From Microcebus murinus (taxonomy: Eukaryota; Chordata; Mammalia; Primates; Cheirogaleidae), in assembly GCF_040939455.1 (NCBI RefSeq), contig NC_134116.1, positions 70,077,900 to 70,141,899 on the forward strand: DNA of 64,000 bases, given 5' to 3'. The stretch's first letter is position 1. Each line of letters opens with the position of its first letter. This document shows, in pieces, positions 36,700 through 49,719 of the stretch. A program made the translations under genes and the position numbers. The notes under the pieces were generated by a model. It did not search any database. It was not told the DNA's origin and saw only the letters and a program-made list of their open reading frames with translations.

Positions 36700-37391
36700 A
36701 TCTAAGCCAATCATGACCGTGTTATTCCCTGATTTCTAAAATTCCCTTGCAACTTTAGGGAAGGACATTTGACCTAGCCCTGGCTAATGAGAACAAATGA
36801 TATTTACCAAACAAATGGTATTTACCAAAGGTACTTGGGATATTTTAGAAAAGCTGATGAAATGAGTCACATGTAGCTGGCACTCCCCTTTCCCCTTCTT
36901 GCTTGAATAGAGATGTGATGGCTGAAACTGTAGCAGCAATTATGCAACTATGAGGTAGGCCAAGGTAATCGCAGCAAAGTTGGCCCTAATATTGAGTTAC
37001 TCAGCCACTATCCATATTTGAATTTCTTATTATATGATATAGATAAATCCATATTTGATTAAGTCACTGCTCTCAAATCTACAATAAGTAATTTCCTTCT
37101 TGATGCACAAATATATTAATATATTAACAATACATAATCACTTTTTATACTAGCTTTGGTATATATATTCTACCGCACTTATATTTGCTTTGGTAGAAAC
37201 AGAAACTAGTTATTGAGTTTTACATACATTATATTTCTTAAGCTTTGAAAATAAGCCATGAAGTTCCTTTTTTACATTTTTTCGCAAGAAAATATATAAA
37301 AAATACATAATATGAATATGATCTTTTATTTTTCTTAATCTTATTTTGCAACCCTTAATTCAGTTTGTCTTTCCATAGACATTGAAAGGTT

Positions 37392-37600
37392 TTTGGAGGC
37401 AGTCAGACATCTATTTAAATCCTGAAACATTTTGGAGCCAGTCAGACTCCTATTTAAATCTTGGCTCTGCTATTTGCTAACTACAGGACCTTGGAAAAAA
37501 TCATTTAACTCCATCTGATTTCTGTCATCTGAAAAACAGTGGTAATGATACCTATTACTGTTCAGTTTAAGCAGAGACAATGAATGTAAAGTACATGGCC
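37392..37600 (+). repeat. MIR with an internal 39-bp tandem duplication
   Basis: TTTAAATCTTGGCTCTGCTA, ATTTGCTAACTACAGGACC and ACTCCATCTGATTTCTGTC are MIR. Its 5' part is tandemly duplicated: TTTTGGAGGCAGTCAGAC at 37391 and TTTTGGAGCCAGTCAGAC at 37430. Confidence 0.75.
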
Positions 37601-39559
37601 CTAGCTACTGGGTTCTATTCATGAATTTATATGTCCTTGTTGTTGAATATCATGTGACAATTGTTTCAGTTTCTAAATGCAAAACTTCTTTTTATACATT
37701 TCACAAAAAGGTTGTAGTGACTTGCCACACTTTATATTTATAAATTCTTAGTTGGCTATAATGCTTTCCATGTTTGAATTTCATAGACCAGTATTATTTT
37801 TTAAAAAGGAAAGAGATGCTGATACAGAATTGTTAACTGTTTTTTTTTTGTAAAGTAGGAAAAATTTTAAGACAAATAAAATAGCCACAACAAAACCTAT
37901 CTTCAATTATAAGCATTATTTCACTAAAAAACAAAAATATTTGGCCATTTGAAAACCCAAATAGTAAGATGAGTATAATATCAGAAAAAAGGACATATTT
38001 TCCCAAGAAAGCTGTATGGGCACACTTATATCAATACTGGTATGCCAGGAAGATGCATTTATATCTATATATGAGCTATCTCTATATATCTAGACAGGTA
38101 TTTCACATGTACATACACACAGTCATATTTTGACTCATTTTTCTCTTTGGGTACTGCTGTGTAATGAATCTAGCATTTCTTTCCATCAAGCACATTCACA
38201 GTTTTTATGTTAGTTATAGCAGGCAGGTAGCTCAAGAAAACATAAGTTAGTTTGACTCCTTAAGTGCTTTCTGTAAAAGTCTCTCTTATAAAGTGTGGCA
38301 ATTACTAATTAATGGCCTTCCAGGGTCCAAATTCACCCTTGATCACCTGCACTGCAAAAATGAATCTGCAATCTCGAAATATTTTTCCTTCACTACCTGA
38401 CATAATGTTAAACTTTGTCAGGAAAAGGGCACTGAAGAGACAATGCAGGAGGAGGGTTTCTTGTCCCTGCTCTGGTGTGCTCACGTGACAGGTCCCTGCT
38501 CTGCAGTCCTCAGCTCCTGTGGTTCATGTTCAACAGCAACAGTGACCAGCAGTTTTCTCAGTACTCCCCTACCCCATGAACAGCTTCACCAACTCCCTAG
38601 AGGGTGGATTTTTGGAAAGTTCTAGAGGGCAGAGCTCCAGCGCCAGCCCCCCACCCTGACAGGGCACCAGAGTGACTTCTCTATCATTCGGTGAGCTGTC
38701 GCCATGCCCTCCCCACAAGCCCAGGAGGGCCTCTCTTCCTTGGGCTCTGTGACAGCCTTAAAGGGCCTGGATGCTCCATACATGTACTATTCCCATGTTC
38801 TTTAGAGTTATCTAGCCATTGCCTTGTTATTCCAATCTCCTGTCATAATTTATATTATAATTTTTTATATTACACTTTTTCTGTCTAAACTGCTATGTGA
38901 TTCCTCTCCCCTGATTGGATCCAGACTGATACACAAACCCAATTTTCCTACCACCACTCTCTCAGCTTCAGACTGAGACCACAATAGTCCTCAGGGATCC
39001 TCTCTAACAAGAAAAAAGAAGGACAACCGAGAACAGTAAAGCTTGAAGGCAAAGAGAAGAAGGAGAGATAATAACACTAAAAGAACATAATTTTGCTAGT
39101 AGCTTGTAAATAGCTTAGGAAGCAAATTCTGAGGGATGGATCCAAAGGTCTAAAGCTACTTTGAACAATGGCACCATCATTTTAATAAGTATATAGCCCT
39201 TACCAAAGGGGTCGTGGAAGGAAAATTATTTATGTATATAAGTTCTTGTAAACTTTTCAAAAAATCTGCCTCATTACTTTACAGTAACCCATGCTATATT
39301 TAAGCATTTGAATTCTTCAAGAAGTGCTAATAAAAGAGAATGCTCTGAGCTGGCCACAATTCCCTGCCAGGAAACCCCAATAGAGCCCAAGGTCCTTTTC
39401 TTTTTTTAATATCAAGCCACCTTCTTGTTGCCTTCTGTGAAATGAAATTATCCTAAAGGTTTTTTATTTTAAAAAAGTTTCATTCCATAATACATTTTTT
39501 ATTAAAAAAATTTTTAGATCCGCTCCTCTTAGCTACTTTTCCTGGCAACCAATTTCGAG

Positions 39560-39780
39560 TTACCAGGTACTCCCTACACTGTCTCTTCTGTTTTATCACT
39601 TTGTTTTAATTCTGTGCATGGAAATTATTAATCTTCTTATGTGTTTGTTTTCTGTCCTCTCCCTGTGATATGAAAGTTCTATGAGAACAGGATTCTCATC
39701 TACCCTATTTATTGCTCAATACACAGTGGCTAAAGTAGTGCCAGGAATGTATGTGCTTCATACACATTTGTTTGTTAAAT
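39560..39780 (+). repeat. L2 3' end
   Basis: AAGTTCTATGAGAACAGGAT, TTATTGCTCAATACACAGTG and CATTTGTTTGTTAAATATC fit the L2 3' end. Confidence 0.65.
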
Positions 39781-40977
39781 ATCTCACTATGTGATACTGA
39801 CAGAGGAAGGTCACAGAGAAATTTTACAAAATGTATGCATTTCTGATTCCTATGCTGAACTGGAAAAAGCTCTCCCATTTGGCTTTTCAGACTTCTCATG
39901 TTTATGTCCTGATGGCACAGTCCACCAAACTCCTCTACTGGTTTTAGATTTCAAGACCTAAAAAAGCAATCTAAATAGAACAACTGGTTTCTTTTCTTCA
40001 GTAGAGGAACTTCAGACTGGTTATATCTCATTCCTGAAAGCTCCTGCCCCTACAAAAGAGAGTTCCTGCACTCTAGAGAGGATGGAAGGGCTTCAGGTTA
40101 AGGAGTTTTGACTTGATGCTATACACATATGACTCTCACATAAGGAAATGTACATTGAGGCATGTCACAGAATATTGTCTGGCATCCCTTCTGGAGCTTC
40201 AGTGCTATTTCTGGCAAGTAATGTAAAATATTTTTGTAGTAAAATTAATACAGATAAGCTGGAAAAAATGTAAAACAAATCAAATACTGAGATAAAACAC
40301 TAGCAACTGAATACAATTTGTGATTTCAATGGGCTTTCTTGGACTACAGCCTAAGTCTCCTTTACTCTGCTCATAGGAATGAGAAAACGCTGAAGCTCAG
40401 GGGGAAGGTTACACAGTGAGATTTTAGACATACTGTGTGGGAAGCATTTGAATATAAACTGGAAGGCTATGGGACTGGAGGCAGAGTGACCAGATGGGAT
40501 ACCACATCAGGCAAATGAATCCCACATCAGGCAAATGATGAGGAGTTGAACCAATATGAATACATTTTATAAATGTAAAGGAGTATCAATTATAGTTAAT
40601 TAAGTACTTTTTTATGGTATGTTTCTATAAAAATCTGAGCATCAGGCCCAGGTCTGAAATATGGCCTGATACTATAAAATTGTCTGTTTTATTTATACCT
40701 TTACCTGTTACATAACATTCTGTAAGTTTTAGGAACTTCTATGATAATCCTTTACGTTTGTTTTCCATTGTAGCCCAAGATATTTTTCTAAATCATCTGA
40801 GTACTTTCATCTATACTTGAGGTTTGTTGTTTTGTTCTCTTTCTTAAAGACAACCTTTCCATATCATCTGGCTTGTGCCTGCTTGCTTCCCCAAATTATT
40901 TAACATACTATAAAATCTATTCAACAAATACTAAATATCTCATTCAGTTTCATTTTCTGGAAATTAAACATATTTTT

Positions 40978-41305
40978 TTTTTTTTTTTGAGACAGAGTCT
41001 CGCTTTGTTGCCCAGGCTAGAGTGAGTGCCGTGGCATCAGCCAACTCACAGCAACCTCAAACTCCTGGGCTCAGGCAATCCTCCTGCCTCAGCCTCCCGA
41101 GTAGATGGGACTACAGGCATGTGCCACCATGCCCGGCTAATTTTTTCTATATATATTAGTTGGCCAATTAATTTCTTTCTATTTATATAGTAGAGACGGG
41201 GTCTCGCTCTTGCTCAGGCTGGTTTCGAACTCCTGACCTCCAGCAATCCGCCCGCCTCGCCTCCCAGAGTGCTAGGATTACAGGCGTGAGCCACTGCGCC
41301 CGGCC
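40978..41305 (-). mobile_element. Young lemur-type Alu with 13-bp target duplication
   Basis: Reverse complement, full length, with intact GAGACAGAGTCTCGCTTTG, the strepsirrhine linker TTAGTTGGCCAATTAATTTC and a GCGCCCGGCC terminus. Target duplication TAAACATATTTTT lies at 40965-40977 and 41306-41318. It has low visible divergence. Confidence 0.96.
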
Positions 41306-42599
41306 TAAACATATTTTTATTATGTACTATAGGTCATAAAAAAGAATATTAAAGTATCTTGATCCAAATCTTACAGAACTCTGTGATTTTCTTAAGTGAC
41401 CACTGAACTATTTTGAGCTAACTGTTTAGTATCCAAAAGAAGTTAAGGGCAGAAAGAATTCGCAGTAGCCTTATGCCCCGAGGTTTGCCCCATTCACTTA
41501 TGACCTAAAGTGCGTAGGAAGTAATATAAAACAAATGTCATAGAAACCCCTCGTAAACCACCTATCCAAATGTGTACTTAACACATTATCTGATGATCAT
41601 GTTGAAGAAAAACAGAGCTGCTGGGCACTCATGTGTATCAGACATGTATATGTTGTCAGAAACATGTATGTGGCTGTCAACTCAGTTTCATCTTTTTTCC
41701 CTTTTAAGGCACCTAATATCGTGCAACCTAAAAAAGTATGTTTAATGTTTAATAATAGCTTTACTGATCTCAAATCATCTGACAAGTATATTAGAACAAG
41801 CATTGCATATACTTTTTGATTATAAAAAATCTAAATTTTGCTTCAAGTTGTATTTCCTGTTAAGGACTGACAAATGTGCTGTGGAAGGATGGACATGCCC
41901 CTTTCAGGGTTTGTGCGGTATGAGGTCATCACATTCAATCAACACTTGCAGCTTCACCGTTTAATTAAAGAGCTTGTGGTGCAGTGCAATATCACAAGTT
42001 ACGCTGCTTTTATAATTTCATATGAATTTGGAATTTATGGCAATGGTTCAGGATTATAGAAAATACATTCAAGATAGAATAATTCAAAAGAAATTTCAGG
42101 TACATATTCACATGCGATCATCTATGCTCTTTTCATATCTGCCAGCGGGATGGGGAGGATTTCAAGGCGCAGAGGGAAAGCTGAACCACAAGACGGAGGA
42201 AGCTTGGATTCTAAAATGACTACGTGGAAGATCATCTCTGATAACGGCTGTGTGACACCTGGAGTGAAGGTGTGGGGGGTGGCTGTGCTACTCCCTCCTC
42301 CCACATCTCACCACGTGTCTTTGTGATGCTGTTTCTGAACCAGAGTATGGAGAAAGATGAGTCAGTACAGGTTCTCTTTCCTGTTTCCTTTTTCAAATTG
42401 CCATTCTTCCACTTAAAAAAAAATAAGTACATTCTCCCACTTTAAAAATAAAAATAAGTACCTCTGTATGGTGTATTGACTGGGGTATAACATCTGTTGA
42501 GGGGGTAGGAGCCTCAAACATGAGCTGATTCAAAATATTGATGGAGGTGTTGGATTTTGATTTAATAATCTTGATTTTTTTGTCCTAATTCATCAATTT

Positions 42600-43205
42600 G
42601 TGGATGTGCTTACCCTAGACCCAAGGCTTCCCTATGGTATGCCTCTCTTAGTAGCTGTGAGACCTCAGGCAAGTTAGTCAATTTTTTGATCTTCAGTTTT
42701 CTTATTGTCAGATGGGGAAAATAATAGTATCTAACCTCATGGGGTCATTGTGTGATTGAATAAGATAACTCTTTTTTTTTTTTTTTTTTTTTTTTTTTGA
42801 GACAGAGTCTCGCTTTGTTGCCCAGGCTAGAGTGAGTGCCGTGGCGTCAGCCTAGCTCACAGCAACCTCAATCTCCTGGGCTCGAGTGATCCTTCTGCCT
42901 CAGCCTCCCGGGTAGCTGGGACTACAGGCATGCGCCACCATGCCCGGCTAATTTTTTTATATATATATCAGTTGGCCAATTAATTTCTTTCTATTTATAG
43001 TAGAGACGGGGTCTCGCTCTTGCTCTGGCCGGTTTCGAACTCCTGACCTTGAGCAATCCGCCCGCCTCGGCCTCCCAAGAGCTAGGATTACAGGCGTGAG
43101 CCACAGCGCCCGGCCTGAATAAGATAACTCTTTAAAAAATTTTTTTAGTACAGTGCCTGGCACACAGGAAGTGCTTGACAAAGGTTAGCCCACTATTATA
43201 ATTAT
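42600..43205 (+). repeat. MIR split by the young Alu
   Basis: The left part 42600-42774 has GCTGTGAGACCTCAGGCAAG and TGTCAGATGGGGAAAATAAT. The right part 43134-43205 has AGTACAGTGCCTGGCACACA. The two join across the Alu and its 18-bp target duplication. Confidence 0.88.
42775..43115 (-). mobile_element. Very young lemur-type Alu with perfect 18-bp target duplication
   Basis: Reverse complement, full length, with a T-tail of more than 20, CpG-rich GCGCCACCATGCCCGGC and GCCACAGCGCCCGGCC ends. A perfect 18-bp target duplication TGAATAAGATAACTCTTT lies at 42757-42774 and 43116-43133. It splits a MIR element in two. Retained CpGs and the long tail suggest recent insertion. Confidence 0.97.
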
Positions 43206-43585
43206 TCTCGACTTTTTCATGCATGTGTACAGACACACACACACCTCCATGATCTGTTTGGTTCTAATTTAATCTTCATTAATGACATCACCAGCATGGG
43301 GGTAGGAAACTTGGACCACAGCATATTACCTTTTACTGAACTAAGAGTCACACTTATTGTTTCTTTAAGTGACAGTTTTTATTCTAGAAATCATCCAAAG
43401 TCACAGTCCTCACCTCTAATAACTATGAAGCCCAACTATTTGGGACATCAGCTACCACTCTCATTATTAGTAGTGGTAACTATAAGAAAGCTTCTTCTTA
43501 TTTTATAAATAGCCTATAATTAGGCCAGCTCTTTGCTATCCATTTTATTGTCATGATTTATCAATTTTTTTTTTTTTAGTTACTT

Positions 43586-43990
43586 TCATTAACAAATATT
43601 TATTGAATGACTGCCATGAGCCAATGGTGAACAGGAGAAGCAGAGACCTCCAGGAGTTCACAGTCTGGTAGAGAACCACAAATAATGGGCAAAGGCAGAA
43701 AGTGAGGAAAGAAGAATCATCCCAAAGAGAAGGAACAATGTGTATATAAATATGGTGATGTGGGCAATGGGTCCAGGGTGTCTGAATGTATACTGTAAGA
43801 CAGAGAGAGGTAAAAAATAAAATGAAAGTACTAAAAGGTGGGTGGGCAGCCAGCATGTGGGGCTAGGTCACATAACTCACTTTAGAGTCTGGACTTTGGT
43901 CTGAGAACAATGGAGAGCCATTATAAGATTTTAAGTAAAGATGCAAGATGAATAAATTTGCACTTTATAAATCAGTGCTGTGGCTGCAAT
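43586..43990 (+). repeat. Ancient dispersed repeat
   Basis: AACAAATATTTATTGAATGAC, GAGCCATTATAAGATTTTAAG, and AATCAGTGCTGTGGCTGCAATG mark the same long old repeat as at 6222 and 61080. The 101-aa minus-strand ORF here is fortuitous. Confidence 0.5.
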
Positions 43991-44109
43991 GGAGAGCCTA
44001 TTTTGGCTAGAGAAGGGCAATACTGTCCCAATAGTCTCTGGAAATGGTATTTTATAATCTTTAGCAGAAAACCATGAACTATCCAAAAGAGTATTATTTG
44101 TACCTCTCT

Positions 44110-44280
44110 GATATGATCTCTCACATTGTGGTGAGTACTTTTAAATTCATCTATTTTATTACACACATCCCCTGAAAAAATGAACGTTATGAGGGTAGAG
44201 ACTGGGTTGTATTCTACTTTTGTATCCCTTTCAGAACTTTCACACAGAAGGAACTTAATCAATTTTTGTTGAATAAAATA
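44110..44280 (+). repeat. L2 3' end
   Basis: GAACGTTATGAGGGTAGAGAC and ATCAATTTTTGTTGAATAAAA fit the L2 3' end. Confidence 0.65.
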
Positions 44281-45389
44281 TTTACAGACAAACTGAGTTG
44301 CAGCTGCAGTCCTCTGTGTCTACTTCATCTTCAAATACTCTCAAAATTATGGTAAAACTCTCACAATTAAAAAATGATATTGGCAAGGTTGCTTCATTTT
44401 TGTCCTAATCAGGAATGTCCCATTTATAAGTATTATATCTTTGACTGTATTTTCTCATGTTCCCAAATTTGGCACACTCTAAAATCTTACATTTTTCCCT
44501 CTGCTATTATTTCAAAAAGGGATGAGGTGGAGTGGGAGGGAGGAGGCCAGAACTCTGCACTATTGAAAAGAAAAGAATTTCTAGTTTCTAGTCTTTACTG
44601 TCATCCATCTACTGAATATGTTAACTTTTCTCGTATTATTCTACATAGTACAATTTTTAAACTAGTTGTATTTATAGGTCTCCTCTCTTTAGACTTATTT
44701 TCTTTTATTTCAGATCACTTGGAGTTCTGTGTTAGAAATTTTTCTTTTAATCAATTTGGTACAGGGTCTGATTTGGCAGATACTATTAACATAAATTGCA
44801 GGACGAATTGTTTTTTCTTTTTGAAAATACTTGATAGTAAAATTGTAGGTACAGCCAGGATGAAACAAAATTAAAGGATAGAGTTGTAGTAATTGTTGCA
44901 GTAGTCAAATGGGTCTTACCTCACAGAGTAGATATAAAGGAGAATTACTTTCATTGGCAATCTAATTATGCTATGAGAGAAATATTTTAAAACATTAAGA
45001 ATTTTTTTATTATGAAAAATTTTAAACACACAAAAGTAGTGAGAAGTGTGTAATAAAGCACACATTAATTTTTTTTTAATTTAAGGGATTTTCTCTAGTT
45101 AATGTTTCTTGATGTTTACCTGGAGAAAACTACATGTAATACAAATACAAGTGTGCTCTTCAATTCTTATCCATTATACCTTTAAACATTTTTTAAAAAT
45201 TTGCACCCCAATGTCATGAAAAGCATAATAGAGTTCATATATATGTCATATACATTATGGTACACAGTAGATATTTAAAAAGTGGTAACTATTATTATTA
45301 ATAGTAGTGCAAAATCCCATATTTAGCCAAAATGTACATTCTCTCTAGCTTTTAAATTCTCACCATCCTGAACGCTTCTCAGCTCCCCA

Positions 45390-45705
45390 GTGTGCCATGC
45401 TCTGTCACATTTCTGTGCCCCTGCATGTGGTGTTTCTTGTGCCCGGCACATTCCTTTCTATTTTGTTCTTCTGATTCGTTCCTGTTAATGACTAAGCTAG
45501 GAGACTATGCTGCTGCCTCTGAGAACCCTGTAAACACTTTTTTATAACATTTATCAGACTACGCTAAATTGTTAGTTTATTTGTTGGTGTCTGTTGCTAA
45601 CCTGTGAACTCACTGAGGGCAGGAACAATGCATCTGTGCATTCTTCCTGCTTAGCACAGAGCTCAGCACACAGCAGCAGTTTAACAGTACTAAAGAATTA
45701 TGAAT
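45390..45705 (+). repeat. L2, long 3' copy
   Basis: GTGCCCGGCACATTCC, GAACTCACTGAGGGCAGGAAC and TGCTTAGCACAGAGCTCAGC are in L2 order. Confidence 0.75.
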
Positions 45706-45939
45706 ACCTTGGTTGATCTGTGTCTAGAAATAAACATGTGAAGAAAAGTTACTAATTTATATGTTCTATAGTAATTAAAACCAGTCATATTGAAATTGTC
45801 CAGAGTTGATTCCTAATTCATTATGGATGGGACAGAACATGAATGGTGCCATCTTCTGAAGAGTTTCTTTGTACCATGTTTATTACCAATGATCTAAGCA
45901 CTATGGATTGAACCTAATATAAATGTATGTATAAATATA

Positions 45940-46190
45940 ACATCCCTAATACAAAAATCCAAAATCCAGAATGCTCCAAAATCAGAAACTTCGTGAGTGC
46001 TGCCTTGACTTCATGGGTGAAAAATTCTGCACCGGACCTCATATGATGGCTCACAGCCAAAACACAGGAGCACAACACAGTTTATTCAGCATTCCCGAGG
46101 GGTTACTGTTCAGTGTACTACCTTTTAATTTTTTTACTGAGTTTCTATGATATAACACATACCGTGCTAAGTAATAAGGATACATGTACG
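45940..46190 (+). repeat. Tigger-related repeat fragment
   Basis: ACATCCCTAATACAAAAATCC, AATGCTCCAAAATCAGAAAC, ACACAGTTTATTCAGCATTCC and TTTCTATGATATAACACATA follow the same family as 15674-15905 but keep more internal sequence. It is diverged and lacks one end. Confidence 0.55.
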
Positions 46191-47694
46191 GCAAAAAAAT
46201 CTGTTGAATGATCGAATTCTAGGTATACAAAGAGTCAGTCTGTAGTAGCAAAAGTGTAAACAAAGAGAGTAACTGGTACTATAATGTCAATCGATGTCTA
46301 TGGTTGAGTGGACGTAAAAAAGTGGCTTACTGGAACTTGAATGAAATTGCATTTGTTCATAAGGCCTGATCAGAATTTCCTATTTGTATTTTATTATGCT
46401 TTCTTAAAAGAAACTCTGTAGTAGACACTACTAGATACCTACTCAGATATCACTTCTACCCCCCACACCCCCACCTTCCTGATTAACACAACTCTGGTCA
46501 TGCTGGGATACTGACTTCTCTTCCATGCACTTCTGAGTCAGGACACACTGACTTCGAAGCCTGTCCCAGGAGTAGAACTGATTTGGAAAAGTTTCCCCAT
46601 GCCTCAGCGGGAGCCAATGCACTCTCTGTCCTCTGGACATTCCTGAGCTTATGCTGATTTGTGGAAGTGTTGAAGCCACATTGCTATCAGTGTGAGAATG
46701 AGAGCAAACAAAGGATGACAGAGTGGAAGTGGGCAATGAACCTGGGTTTTTGAAAATATTCATAAGCACCTGAATTTATCAACCCTTACTGTTGGACTGA
46801 CTAGACTTTCTGTTCTGTGAGATCTCTGTCTATCTATCTTTCTATCTTTAATGAAGCCACTTTAGTTAGGGTATCTGTAACTTGTAGCTGAAAATCTTCT
46901 AATACAAAGCGTAATTATGCAACTTAACCTTCATGTCTCTGTCCTTTGAAGAAGGAAAAGGTGTGGCCAATACATACACATATATAGGAACTCTCTGTAT
47001 TATCTGTTCAATTTTCGGTAAGCTTAAACTGTTTCAATAAATAAAGTCTATTAGAATTTTAAAAAATATATGCAGATTCAAACATTTCCATACTTTATTT
47101 ATGTGCTAGAATAGCTTCCCCTCTTTCTCTGCCTGGTAAATTCCTTCTATATATTAAAAGCTTACTGCTCTAAAAAAGAAAGTATTTATTCAAAAGATAT
47201 TTACCATTTATCAATTATCTGTCTGGTAGGTACCAGGCTGGCTCATCAGGGGCCAGAAAGACAAGATGAATGTGAATTACTTTTCAAGTTGTAAAGACTT
47301 TTCTTTTTCAGTGATAATTAGTGATTGAAAGCTATTTTCGTAAAATATGAGTTCAGGTTTATACAGAGTATTTTCACTTGAAAACCTGAGTACCCTTGGC
47401 CACTCACAGGTACATCCTTATGGTTCATGAGAATTTGTTTTTCTTTCTCTTTTAGCTAGAGCTCTTCTAGTATCACTCTCTCCCCATGAGAAGCAATAAC
47501 ATGAAATGCAATCTTCCTGCAGGAAAATTTGCATTTTGGATGTCCTCTGGATTGGGTCTTATTTAATGTGTATCTGCCCAAAGCAGTATGAATGATACCG
47601 TTGGTACATTCCCCCCTTCTAACCGTGTATATCCATAATATCAATATGTAGTACTTAGTTTGGTGGGCTAAAATATTTCTTTATTATCTGTATG

Positions 47695-47900
47695 CCATGC
47701 TTTAGTAGAAACAACTTGGACTTTGGAGGATGACACATAGACTCTGAAATTTGTATAACTTCAGAAAAGTTCCCTAACGTACCTGAGACACATTTTTTCC
47801 TATATAAAATGAGAATGATCATATCTACTCTACAGACTTGCTGTGAGTATCAAATGAAATACCATAGCGAGTGTTTAGTGGAGAAGCTGGCACAAAGGCA
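47695..47900 (+). repeat. MIR
   Basis: ACTTGGACTTTGGAGGATG, AACTTCAGAAAAGTTCCC and ATAAAATGAGAATGATCATAT follow the MIR order, moderately diverged. Confidence 0.75.
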
Positions 47901-49329
47901 GTACTACAGTCTTGCTGAGCAAGTGAACTCACAATCCTCCCAGCCCAGACCTTAGTGAAACTCTCAGTCAGCAGTGATAGGGGCAGTCCCTGACCTGACC
48001 TCGGCCAAGATCCTTTTTCAGTGCACATAATTTTCTGATCCAAACTCTGTTTCTGTGTCTCACACTGGTTCAATTAGGTCTGGTTATTTCCCGGAATTTA
48101 TTCTTATATACCTCTTACTAGATGGTTTTGAGTATTCTGTCTGCTGTGTTTGAAGTTTAATCTTTAAAAAAAAAATTAGGCTAAACTAGAAAGCTGAATC
48201 AAGTCAGTAGGAAGTAGAGGAGTCTAACCTAAGACCGTTGTAGCTGGTAGGAAGAGGAGGGGGAAGCGAGTAGACATACTTTTGAGATAGAATTAATAGG
48301 ACCTGAATGTTTTGTTTTATGCTGAGGTAAAGACATGGAAGGAATGAAAGGTGTTGCAAGAATTTCTGGCTCCGGTGAGTAGGAGCTCTCTGTCATCTCC
48401 AAGGTGTAAGATTACTGGCAGACTAGGAGTACTACGAGAAAGATTAAGAGGTTCAGTCCATGCTTTAGATATAGCAATAATTCGGTTCATTATTATCCAT
48501 ATAAACATGAACTTCTGCAAAGAAAATGTGTTAACAACAAAAACAATTAACCTATCTACACTCAACTACTTTAAAGGAATGATAATCAGTGAATAAAATA
48601 TAAATAAAATATCGAATCTGTTATCAAAGGTTTGCTCTCCATTAGTAATATAAATAAACCTAATAATATTATTTTCTCCATATATTGAGGTTATTTCTGC
48701 ATCTCAATCAAAACCTTGTATTAATGTTGAATGTTCTTCCTGGTGCTCAGCATAGTGTGTGGAACACAACAGGTACTCAATGAATGCAGCTCTACAGAGC
48801 TCCAGTGTATGATTCTCCAATATACATGTTTTGGTAAATAAATAAAAAGGTATACTAAAGACATCCACATGGCAAACCGACTTATAAAAAATGTGGCTCA
48901 TGTAGTATAGAATTCAATATAGTAAATATAGTTTTAGTGTTTATACTATAGTTAGCTAATTATATTATATTTTAAGTAATGTTATGTTAGAATTTAGGGT
49001 AAGAGAGCAGTTGATTTTTTTTTTTTAATGCCAGAGCAGAAAGATTCTTAATGGGTAGGTAGGTAAATTAAAAGATTCTTATCCTCAGAACTACTGTAAC
49101 ACTAAAATTTGGGAGGGCATTCCATAGAGGAATGACAAATTAATCTAGGTTGAAAGCAGGGAGAAAAGCACGTATATATGAATATAATTTTCATAATACA
49201 TAAGTCCATATGATACTTAAAACACAAAAATACATGCATTAGACAAACCATACTATTTATTAATAATCTCCTCCTATAGACATTGAGTGGATAAAATTTT
49301 GCTCTTAAAAAAATACAGATAAATCACAG

Positions 49330-49690
49330 AAAACATAGTAAAAGTGACTCTTACTTGATTAAAAACATGCTTAACCTGATCCATAGTCAGAGAATTAAAA
49401 CTATATGGAGACACTATTTTTCATCTATCAGACTGGCAAAAGTCCAAAAGTTTGCTAATACTGAGCTTGCTGTGAGGAAAAAAAGTACTTACTACATTGC
49501 TGGTGGGAGTACAAAATAGTACAACATATCGAGGAAATTTTGGCAACATCTATTAAAATTTCAAGTACATATGCCCTTTAACCTAGCAATTTTATTTCTA
49601 GAATTTATCCTGTGGATAAACTCCCACAAAAGCAAGTGAAGTATGTACCTGATTAGTCATTGCAGCACTGTTTATAATTAGCTGTGTAAG
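49330..49690 (+). repeat. LINE-1 (L1ME/L1M) 3' region
   Basis: ATCAGACTGGCAAAAGTCC, ACATTGCTGGTGGGAGTAC, CTATTAAAATTTCAAGTACA and CATTGCAGCACTGTTTATAAT are characteristic L1M 3' phrases. It ends before a unique region of about 3 kb. Confidence 0.75.
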
Positions 49691-49719
49691 TGAATATTTA
49701 GAATAAAAAAAAAATCACA

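Noticed and set aside
44374..44874. Longest open frame in the window (166 aa, plus strand).
   Set aside because: No domain, signal or family that I recognise, a Phe/Ile/Ser-rich composition as expected from AT-rich DNA, antisense to NBEA, and no promoter or splice structure.
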